DNA of 64,000 nt, from positions 682,001 through 746,000 of the forward strand of contig OY756142.1 of assembly GCA_963576785.1 (NCBI GenBank). Direction: 5' to 3'. The notes beneath the pieces are model-generated. The model searched no databases and had not been told where the DNA came from. It saw only the letters and a list, made by a program, of their open reading frames with translations. Both the position numbers and the translations under genes were made by a program. Positions within the stretch are counted from its first letter, which is position 1; the number at the start of each line of letters is the position of its first letter. Of this stretch, positions 25,771-34,237 are shown piece after piece. This stretch comes from Chlorophyllum brunneum. Taxonomy: Eukaryota > Basidiomycota > Agaricomycetes > Agaricales > Agaricaceae.

Positions 25771-26607
25771 ATGCCTGCCGAACGCCAACTTACTCCATAC
25801 CCCTACCTCAAAGAGTTCGATGAACTTATCCCAGAAAGAACCAGCCACGAGGAACTCGTGGAAGGAGAAACCCTAGTCGACACCATGATACTATTGGGCG
25901 CAGCAATGAAAGCAACCCAAGAAGGTGCATCTAAAATAATGGATACCTTATCCGACGCCACTCCAAGACTCAACCAATTTATCATCGACGAAGGAAGAAG
26001 AGACCAATTGGAGAGACACCTATACAAGATCAACGACGATCTGCAACTAATCGTCATCTCCAATATGCGAGCTCGGATGCATAGCATCCTCGTAGCCCTA
26101 GCCGAACGACTCAACATGTATGAATCAAGGGGCACAGAAAATCTCTCCCACTATATCGTTAACCGACTACTCATTAGTAACGATCCGTTCCCCATCCAAC
26201 ATCATATCTGTCATAAATGCGAACAAAAGACACAAGAAGCAACAGCCGCCGATCAACTACTCCATCCCGACATCGAAGAAGAAGTAGCCCATCTCCAAAC
26301 CATCCTCACCACGGTAGTACCACCCATCACACCCATAACCTTCCATCCACTGCAGGGATACAACACGTTGAAATCGGAAGGCGAAAAGGACAACGAATAC
26401 TGGAGGGGTATAGTGCACAAGCTCTTAGGCAATCATACCAACGACAACACCACGTACAATAACCACACCCACTTCCTATTCAAAGAAGGACCGCCACACG
26501 TGCCCCTCTGGATCGGCTTACGACGTGTCGACAAAACACCTCTCATCGGGGGGAACAAGAAGGACTTGGCCAGAGCTCTGGGAGCTGCCATACCTATGAA
26601 TGAGTAA
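25771..26607 (+). CDS. Extra ORF of the gypsy element, unknown function
   Basis: An uninterrupted 278-codon ORF lies between pol (ends 25673) and the 3' LTR (starts 26715). I do not recognise it. It starts MPAERQLTPYPYLKEFDELI, is mostly hydrophilic and helical in appearance, and has no signal peptide or membrane segment. A Cys pair, CHKC, is near residue 150. The C-terminus has a segment PLWIGLRRVDKTPLIGGNKK. The remnant gypsy at 29329-29413 encodes a diverged version of that C-terminal segment (shared W-I-G, P-x-I-G-x-N-K and A-L), so the ORF belongs to the family and is not captured by chance. It is open while pol has at least five lesions. An accessory role in packaging or integration is a guess. 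Confidence 0.7.
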   Translation: MPAERQLTPYPYLKEFDELIPERTSHEELVEGETLVDTMILLGAAMKATQEGASKIMDTLSDATPRLNQFIIDEGRRDQLERHLYKINDDLQLIVISNMRARMHSILVALAERLNMYESRGTENLSHYIVNRLLISNDPFPIQHHICHKCEQKTQEATAADQLLHPDIEEEVAHLQTILTTVVPPITPITFHPLQGYNTLKSEGEKDNEYWRGIVHKLLGNHTNDNTTYNNHTHFLFKEGPPHVPLWIGLRRVDKTPLIGGNKKDLARALGAAIPMNE

Positions 26608-26714
26608 ATTCTCATCGCGCCTTCCCACCGTTTCCAAATTCCGTATGTTTTACCTTACGAAGGACCTTTACAGTAATATGCATCATGAGGGCATGAAGCT
26701 TGAAAGGGAGGTAT

Positions 26715-27007
26715 TGTTACGAACCATAGTTAGACCGATCATTCCTATCTCGCGCCCATTACCTCGTGTACCTTCACACCTGTTTCACTCCTCGTTCCAT
26801 CTCCTGTTTCATCCCTAAAGGCTATGCCTCCTATCTGACTCGTCTACTCATCTCCCTTATTATTAGCCGCCACTACCAGTATATAAAGTGTAGTAATACT
26901 TGATGTATTCCTTACACTTTACCAATCGTATCATCCCTTCTTCCTTTCTCTACTTCCTTCCTTTATCCAAAGGCTTGCAACCTGAGTCAGAGACTAAGGT
27001 CGTAACA
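26715..27007 (+). repeat. Gypsy 3' LTR
   Basis: The 293-bp LTR matches the 5' LTR except for seven C/T or A/G differences. The purine tract AAAGGGAGGTAT immediately precedes it, and GGGTC (27008-27012) follows. Confidence 0.95.
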
Positions 27008-27678
27008 GGGTCCTCATTCAGATGGAGACAGAAGTAAATCATCTCAACATACTTAGAATAAAGACTAGAGACAGACTCTAAGCTATATGTAGTATGAAGG
27101 TACACCTATATACTATTGACATCAGAGAGGTTCCCTTTAATCATCTCAGCAGGAAGTTTACTTTTGATAATTGAGTAAACCACCCAGTGCATCTGGATGC
27201 ATGCAGCATGTTCAATTGCCTCCTGCCCTGAGAGAGGGGGAACAATCTCATAGGTGGGGACAAGAGTATGAATTTGTGACAGTAGTGTCAGCAAGAACTC
27301 ATCACTAATAACAGAAGTCCCATCAGTTGAGACCAACACAAGGATGTTCTGCATCCAGTCTGCCTACTCATTATAATTGGTAGTGCTGGAGAGAATGGGG
27401 ATCAAGGCAAGTACTACAGAGATGGGAGAAGACATTGTAGTCTAAATATGGAGTTAATTAGCAATTAGATTTGTGGGCAATCAGATCTGTACCACTACAC
27501 TGTTCAAGCTATGAACCCTATACTAGGAATCCTTAATAGAGTATGAAATGATTGAGTTGTGTTAGAGGGATAGACTAGAAAGACTATGCTCTACAGGACT
27601 GGTCAGATCAGCCTATCTACAACCCACTTGCAGCCAGTTATGGTGCATGGAGAGCAGGCAATCTAGAGCCCATAACCT
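27008..27678 (-). pseudogene. Copia-2 gag 5' part and primer binding site
   Basis: Gag starts at an ATG at 27435 on the minus strand. A TAG replaces a Trp codon about 23 codons in, then the frame is open from 27354 to the gypsy insertion and continues on its other side at 20560 with SGLIAKLAVLYKQLD. Upstream, the minus strand reads GGTTATGGGCTC (27667-27678) directly after LTR A, the same Met-tRNA-like primer site as in copia-1. The leader between 27436 and 27666 has no other feature. Confidence 0.75.
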
Positions 27679-28119
27679 GTTGAACAGCACAGTAACACAT
27701 AGTAGCAGACAGATGATCTGACTTACTGATAGCATAGGTTAGTAAACAGTAAGTGAACTAAGAGTTGCTGAGAGAGTTAAGTAGAGCAAGATAAGTAATC
27801 GAGTAGATTGTCTTAAGAAACATAGGGGAATACATGCTGCTTTATATACTAAATGTCTAGATAGCAAACCCTAAGGCCTATGAGTAATAATAGGCATAAT
27901 GAGTCAGTAATGACTACAGAGTCCCTTGAAATACTGTAATATCATCAGCGGTGTCTAGTAGTATAATTGGAGCAACAGTGATCAGTCAGCTCATGAAATA
28001 CATGAGGAAAAGGTACATAGTGTGAGTCAGAGGGTGCAGCCTTGATGACAAATATTAGATGAATAATACTGAAGAGCTAGTCACATGGAATGTAGCTGTA
28101 GTAAGTACAAATGACAACA
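27679..28119 (-). repeat. Copia-2 5' LTR (LTR A)
   Basis: The 441-bp segment begins TGTTGAAC and ends ATGACAACA on the plus strand, with the copia-2 primer site adjoining on the left. Only its terminal 20-odd bases match LTR B; the interior is different. It is AT-rich, with a TTTATATAC box on the plus strand near 27840. Confidence 0.7.
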
Positions 28120-28518
28120 AGGTTCACTCTCTTTCTCACCCTTACTATCTAACTTTCCATTTGACTCTTTGTCTGTACCCTCCAACTCAGAGTCACTACA
28201 TTCAATCTTGTCCATGGATTTCTCTATAATCACAGATGGCACTGCTACTACTTCCTCTGACTCTTCAATCCTCACTATCTTTTTTGGATGTCTATCTTGC
28301 TTGGGTGCTAGTTGTTTTACTGAGCTTGCAAAAGGTGTCCAAGTGTGTTTTCTGCTTGGACCAGACTATTTTACCTTTGACAAGGCTTTGTATACCTTGG
28401 CTTATATCTTGGCACCTTCCATATCAATATTGCCATACAAGTTATCCAAGTTTCCTTTCAAGTGTTTGGGCACAGACAGTTTGGAGGTGGAAAACCTGGG
28501 CATGGTAAGAGGATAAGA
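28120..28518 (-). pseudogene. Degraded coding fragment, unknown
   Basis: On the minus strand a reading frame rich in Ser, Glu and Lys can be followed from about 28504 to 28120 with two stops. It includes an acidic stretch (DKIECSDSELEGTDKES). It abuts LTR A directly and is probably part of another broken retroelement. No motif was recognised. Confidence 0.35.
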
Positions 28519-28849
28519 GTGAATTACATAGTAGGGACCTGTCCAAGTTTTTGTAGGAGCTTATATGTGCAGATGGAGATCTATGATTTTGCAGCCCTAA
28601 TAGCCTATTAGTCTCATAGGTTTGGCCTTAAGGAAGGAGTACTATTACAACTGGTAAACTGTATGCCTGTTTAGGATATGATTCTACCTTAGTTCAGGTT
28701 TTCAGCTTGTACAAAGGATCACTTACTAATTGTACTTATCTTTGTTCCAGACCTATCAATCAATCTTTCCTATATTTGTTTCTATCTGTTTTTGTCTATC
28801 TTGTTTCCTTTTACGTTCTGATTTCTTTCTACTCCTATTACTCCATACT

Positions 28850-29855
28850 TCAGTATCACCTGTTCTGCTTATTGCATCATGTTCCTGTTACCAATGTCAT
28901 ATGATGTTTCTCTTATCTTTTCCTGTCTAGTTACTCTATTATCTTGTCAGTTGACCTTCCAATACTTTTCCACTACTAGTATATAAGTAACTTTTCATAC
29001 ACTTGTATTAGCCAGTCTGATTATCAACTTAGTCTCTGATTACCTTCCTTTATCAATTCCTACTATACAAGTAAATTTTTCTACTCACCTACTACCTGTG
29101 TCCAACCTCCATTCTAGTGACAAAAGATCATCTAAGTGAAGACCACTACAATACCTAGAGAGATGCAGTATACAAGCTAAAGCCAAGGTCCTCCATCCAT
29201 CTGGTCTACCATTCTATAAAGACTATATCTTTGTCTATAGTATTGAACTTAACACACTAGCAAAACAAACAACATTACCACCTTCAAAGAATGTACTATT
29301 GCATTATTCTGAGCAGGACCCAACTATACTCCTTTCTGGATTGGATGTAAACATCAATCTGAAATTCCCATGATTGGACCCAACAAATGCCAACTGCTTA
29401 ATGCCCTCTATAAGAAAAGCTATCCCAATCATGAAGGTCACATCACATATGCCTATGCCAATTGCCCAAAAAAACACTCCCTAGGAAGTTAGGAATAAAA
29501 ATACTTGAGATTCACAAGGTCATGAATTTAGAAAGAGAGGTATTGTTATAAACTATAGATAGACAGTACATTCCTATCATATGCCTATTACCTTGCACTT
29601 ATTATTTCACTGTATCTGTTTCACTCCACTGTTTCACTCTGTAAAGCTGTACTCTGCCTGACTCATTCTACTCATCTCTATGACTCACTTACTCCATTCT
29701 CTCTTATTATTAGAGCTCACCATTGGTATATAAAGTGTAGTCATACTTAATGTATTCCTTACACTTTACCAATCATATTATCCCTTCCTCTTCTCTCTAC
29801 TTCCTTGTCTTTATCCACAGACTTGCAACCTGAGTCCTAGAATAAGGTCATAACA
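28850..29855 (+). mobile_element. Degraded gypsy relative, internally deleted
   Basis: A LTR like that of the intact gypsy lies at 29544-29855: TGTTATAAAC start, TATATAAAG, ACACTTTACCAA at 29761-29772, ending AAGGTCATAACA. A purine tract (GAAAGAGAGGTAT) precedes it. Upstream, 29329-29413 encodes a diverged end of the extra ORF. A second, weaker LTR-like segment with CCACTACTAGTATATAAG lies around 28970, followed by leader-like sequence near 29080. The stretch between is too short for gag and pol, so most of the interior is deleted. Confidence 0.65.
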
Positions 29856-29858
29856 ACT

Positions 29859-29945
29859 TCCTTGGTAAGTAGACCCTACATTCTCTCCTACTGCATTTAC
29901 TGCTGCTACCCACTGCAACAACTTGTTACAGTTGTTTCCTCAACA
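29859..29945 (+). repeat. Fragment of a LTR-B-type copia LTR
   Basis: These 87 bp match the minus strand of LTR B near its gag-proximal end (shared GTAGACCCTA and ATTCTCTCCTACTG blocks). They end CTCAACA, as an LTR should. The fragment starts exactly where the remnant gypsy LTR ends, so the gypsy element probably inserted into this copia LTR. Confidence 0.6.
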
Positions 29946-30801
29946 CACTATTTCCATTCCCTGTCCATAATATCATTGGTTGGTCTCAGTATCTCTGAGC
30001 AAGAGCTACTTCACAAATTTCTACTCTTTGTCCATTGAAGCTGGTTCAATGTTCATTTCTCTTTTTACAGGGCATATGTTGGATTCTAAATATTCTGACA
30101 GAGTCCATGAGTTTTTGGCCCAAATGGTACCATGAAGCATATTCAACCCAAGTCATCCAACACATCTATCCCTGTGCTTGTGGGAGAAGGTTCAAGACCC
30201 CCCAGTCCCATGTGGCTACTTCCACATTCTCTGCTTTTGAAAGAAACCTGAATTGGGCAAATGAAACATATAGGTAAGTATACTGTGGAACTCTCATCAT
30301 GAAATCAGCTATATTTGGCTCATACTGATAGGGTACTACAAACAGGCAACTCCCGGTGTAGCACAAGTTGATGATCATGATGATCATGACCCTTATTTCG
30401 CTTCCTGCCAACTGTTTCCGGGGTTTGGGTCAGAGGGAGGCCTGATACTCTGTGTACCACGGAATCCATGTACTGTAAGTAAACTCGGCATGGCTGGTGT
30501 TGATCCTTCCATGGTATTCACACCCAAGGTCCAGTGATCGTCGTTAAGTTCCCTTCAGAAAAACTCCAAGACTACGTGGTTACTACTCTGTGTGGAGACA
30601 CTATCCATCATCAACAACAGAAATATTCATCCAAGTGTTTCGTCCTCTCCTGAGAAGCTTACTTAACATGGTAAAACTCAATGCTCGCTATTTTTCAATG
30701 ACCCAGTAGAGTGTCAACTGTTCTTGCAATGGAGCTAACGGTGATGGAGGTTGCAATGATCAATTATCAAACCGAGCCACGAATGGCTATAAATCCAGAA
30801 C
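29946..30801. other. Transition from transposon nest to gene region, no gene recognised
   Basis: Only short unsupported frames occur here. No repeat matching the elements on the left was seen. The last few hundred bases before 30802 are the upstream region of the membrane protein gene. Confidence 0.4.
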
Positions 30802-32194
30802 ATGGTCCCAACTTACACTTCCCTTCACGTCCCCAACCCCTGCGGAACCATGGGAGCGGTGACTCTGGACCAAGAAATATCCGTGGTTTTTGCGGGAACC
30901 ATCGCGTTTGGAGTGTACTTCGCGACCCTCCTGTCCTGCTATCGCTGGCTACTATTCGCTGACGAAGGCTGGAAGTTGAGGAAAATCATCAACTGGCCGC
31001 TCGTGCTCGTGGCTTTCCTCATATTTGGGTGCAACTTGTCGTATCTAGTCTGGTGCCTTTGGTGGACTGAAATGGAAGCTCGGCACGTAATCAACGATCC
31101 ACCTGGGCCACCTTTCGCCGTACCGGATTACGCTAATATTGTGTCGGTGAGTTGGACGTCTTGCTGTCTATGTCAAACTGATATTCATTCGTGGACAGTG
31201 CACACTGGCAAACGGAAACGTTCTCCTGGGCGATATGGTTCTCGTAAGAAATCTAATCACTCTGGGTGTTGGGTTCTGTATGTCTAACTTATCCACTCAG
31301 ATCCACAGGTGCTGGGTCGTCCATGGGAAGCGAAAGCTTGTCATCATAATCCCGGTGTTCTTGTGGCTGGTAGCACTTCTGTGCACATTACTTCAAATTT
31401 ACCTTCAGTCTGCCCACGCGAAGAATCCTAATATCGGACCGTACACATGGGCTTCAGTGAACATGACACTTGGCCCGGGTATTGTGTTGTTGCCCTTTTG
31501 GATCTCGACTGTGCTCCTGAACGCCTATGCGTCAGGTCGGTAACACTGGTTGCGGAATCTATTTGGACTTTATAGGCTGAGTGTTCTTCTCCAGGTGCAT
31601 TGATAATTCGTATCTACCAAGTGGCCCGGCAGTACAAAATCACCACTTCCGAAACGACGTACCTGCATTTCTTCGTCCGTATCATTGCCGAATCTGGTCT
31701 ACTCTACCTTTCGATTACCCTGGCACATTTTTTGGTATGGTTCGGCTCAAGCAAGTTTGCTATCGATGTTATCAGCGTTTTAGTGAGCATTGTTCAATTT
31801 AGCTCTGAAGAAGGTTCCACTGACCTACAAACAGAACGCGCCGATCGTAGGAATTGCGTTCAATTGGTTCCTAATTCGGGTTGCTACGAATAAAGCGGAG
31901 GCGGCGAGGGCAGCCCCATTAACACATAGGAAAATTTCAACGCTCAAGTTCAATCATCCAAACACCACGCGACAGGAAACTGGACTTGAGGACAACAACT
32001 TCAGCACCTTATCAGCAGGGGCTGCGTTCGAAGTCGTCATGTATGTACTGAGAGTCATGTGTCGGACTCAGTTCCTCAGCTAACTTGCATCTGTTAGTGC
32101 ATCGCAGCGTAATAGTAGCTCCGGAGGAGCCTCAAAAGAGGAGACAGCCTCTAGTGGAACAATAGAAGTAGTGGGTGAGAGGGAGACGGTATAA
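30802..32194 (+). CDS. Seven-helix integral membrane protein, fungal
   Basis: Six exons (30802-31146, 31199-31243, 31301-31535, 31595-31782, 31835-32040, 32098-32194) join in frame to 371 residues, with all junctions GT-AG. Seven hydrophobic segments can be seen. The first is SVVFAGTIAFGVYFATLL, the fourth is VIIIPVFLWLVALLCTLLQ and the last is VGIAFNWFLIRV. A GDMVLIHRCWVV segment precedes the fourth. This pattern is that of a large family of uncharacterised seven-helix proteins in mushrooms. The ligand and function are unknown, and GPCR-like activity is only a suggestion. The C-tail is hydrophilic and Ser-rich. The ATG at 30850 is an alternative start closer to the first helix. Confidence 0.75.
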
Positions 32195-32838
32195 CGCTAG
32201 CGATTGCCTTTGTCTTAAGAAACGATGTGAAAAAAACTGGTCTATCAATAAGACTTACACCAGCGCAGTCATTTAGGAATCAGATTGTCAATTAATTAAT
32301 ATTGGATTGCAACGCGAAGCTGTCAAGCGAACATCACCAAGCAACTCACCTAGGAGATAGGGAGAAAGAGACCAAAAGCGCGCGACTCAGAAGATCGTGC
32401 TAGCAACGAGAAGCCACGAGATCGGGATTCCAGCCCTTCGCTATCTCTAAAGGATCAGCAGTCCTGATATAAACATGGACCCACTCGTTATATATTCCTA
32501 TTTCGGAAAGACTGTATTCGGTGACGTCGGCCAGGAAGTTGATTGCATAATGACCTTGAAGGCCTTTATTAACCTCCGTCAGCCACCCCCCTGCGCTACT
32601 TTATTATCCTCTCACTTCATCTTCATTTACTAGTGTTGCACTCTTTCTTTCAGCCAATTTCTGCAAATCTGCGATAAGCAATGGAGACCTATCCGACATC
32701 GATATTTCTCAGAGCTAGAAAGCCAAAATCTGGGCCTACGTATGCCTCTTTCATCACGATTAACAAGCACATTGTAACCAAGAGGTGCGCGTGCATATCG
32801 CGAGTTCATGGAGATGCTGACGTGGGTACGGGGTGCGT
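32195..32838. other. Intergenic, nothing recognised
   Basis: This is the 3' flank of the membrane protein gene and the likely 5' flank of the small gene that follows. A 68-codon frame at 32681 could be a first exon of that gene but has no independent support. Confidence 0.4.
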
Positions 32839-33145
32839 GAAGACCCAAAAAGCCGCCGGTCGGGGAAGATCTGAACAATCTATGTAAACCCTGTCAGCCT
32901 CTGAGGTCTGAAGCGAACATCCAAAAAGCCCGGCAGAAAAGGAGGTTGCTGGAGTTCCTGAAGAAGGATGCGGAGGAGATGCTGAGAAGAATTAATGTGG
33001 GTGGCATCAGTTATCCTTCCGGACGGGTTACTAATGGCCTCTACAGATGCCAGCCACTAACGCGACCACTTCACGACCGGAAAGCCAGAACAAAAGGACT
33101 GTGTCTGAGTATATGGGTTATCTGAAGGACTTGTATACACCTTGA
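32839..33145 (+). CDS. Possible small hypothetical gene (last two exons)
   Basis: An open stretch before 33000 encodes a Lys/Arg/Glu-rich helix with a Cys pair (LCKPC, then KARQKRRLLEFLKKDAEEML). A GT-AG intron (about 33000-33046, ending CTCTACAG) joins it to a final exon ending at TGA 33143-33145 with VSEYMGYLKDLYTP. The coherent helix and the clean acceptor suggest a real short protein. The first exon and start codon are not settled. I do not recognise the family. Confidence 0.35.
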
Positions 33146-33360
33146 TAATACATATCGAACGTTAGGGGTTTGCAATGGGTTCTGTCTGGCAGAGGCCTCC
33201 AGATTCCAGTTCCTCTTCGAGAAGGGTCCACTTGAATGGATATATGCACATGGTCGCTCAAGTGACATGCACAGTCGGCCAGCGAAAGAGGATTGTGTCC
33301 ATTTCAGGAATACTCGCGACCGTCTACCAGAAAAGTACTGCAATACGACTACCAATTGTT

Positions 33361-33952
33361 CTAGTGGTGGTTGCCAGCAGCCTCGTGATCGTAAGGAGGT
33401 CTCATGTCGGGCTGCAAGTGACTTGGGTGAATATCCTGTGGCATCGGGAAAGCTAGGGTGACACGTACGGGGGTGTTGCGTTCCCTGTCCAGAGGGGTGA
33501 GGATATGCTCGACTAAATATTCTTCGAGTGAATACGTACCATTTGGTACCACCGGGGAAGGTAGGAGCTAAATGCATTTACGCGTAAGCAAGGGACCCGA
33601 GGTAAGTTATTGGGGTAGCCCAACTCACCGATATATGGGTCTGGGTGACGCCTTGCATCCAATTCTCTTTCCGCCTTTTCCAAGATTTCTGCCAGTGCTC
33701 GAGGGTCAGTAACATCACTGCATGGATAATTTTGCGACAGAGGCGTAATAAGAAAGAAATGAGTCCTTGAAATACTAAAAGACCAAGCTAGTAGCCGCAC
33801 CGGTTCTTCTCGAATTCTGCCCGAATCAACAGGGCCTGTTCCCGCCATAGGGGTCTGTTGACAGTCCAGTCGAGAGAATTTGTGAGGTATCGCTTGTACA
33901 GCGATTTCACGTAGATCCTGTGGGCTGAGGAGAAAGCGGTGTTGGCTGACAT
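33361..33952 (-). CDS. NDUFB9: NADH dehydrogenase (complex I) B22/NDUFB9-type LYR subunit
   Basis: Four exons (33952-33801, 33717-33629, 33567-33540, 33484-33361) join to 130 residues. The N-terminal helix SAHRIYVKSLYKRYLTN is a LYR-type motif. ARRHPDPYIAPTFPGGTKWE matches the conserved HPxPYI...PGGT...ER signature of NDUFB9. The protein is an accessory subunit of the membrane arm of mitochondrial complex I and should bind the mitochondrial acyl carrier protein through its LYR fold. The length suits the short fungal form, and there is no classical presequence, as in homologues. It is divergent from RRN3, with 285 bp between the start codons. Confidence 0.85.
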
Positions 33953-34237
33953 GGCGCTGGTCGGGAAGTGTTGGAAGTCTGCTCTTGAAGCGGTTGTATT
34001 AGGTAAGCAGCATGGTCCTCAAATTTCGAAGTACCATTTCCGAGGTTTTGAAGCTCGTGGGCTCGCGCCTGTTAATCTGCTACTTCAGATCGAAGATTGA
34101 AAATGCGGACAAATCTTTTCAACGTCCGGAAAGCATCCAGTGTGTTTTTTTGGGATTCTGTGTGTGCTTACATAAGATTGATCAAAAAATATGGCAGCGC
34201 TCACAGGCCACTTGCTCATTAGTGGCTCGGAGCCGAC
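33953..34237. promoter_or_regulatory. Shared divergent promoter region, NDUFB9 and RRN3
   Basis: 285 bp separate the two start codons. No clear TATA box or other motif stands out. Confidence 0.5.

Larger units (their letters stand above)
20565..27007 (+). mobile_element. Ty3/gypsy chromovirus, complete with LTRs, nested in copia-2 gag
   Basis: The element is 6443 bp with 293-bp LTRs (20565-20857 and 26715-27007) and a GGGTC target duplication. The order is LTR, self-complementary primer site, gag, pol (protease, RT, RNase H, integrase, chromodomain), an extra ORF, a purine tract (AAAGGGAGGTAT before 26715) and the LTR. The LTRs differ by 7 substitutions over 293 bp by direct reading, all transitions. 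The integrase-chromodomain fusion places it among chromoviruses. Pol is broken by several stops; gag and the extra ORF are open. Confidence 0.95.

Noticed and set aside
1..30000. CRISPR array or prokaryotic operon signals
   Set aside because: Repeats here are eukaryotic LTRs and LINE parts, and the genes have spliceosomal introns.
31735..31811. Alternative intron in the membrane protein (GTATGG to CTGAAG)
   Set aside because: It is in frame but removes part of a helix; the 31783-31834 intron keeps the expected family sequence.
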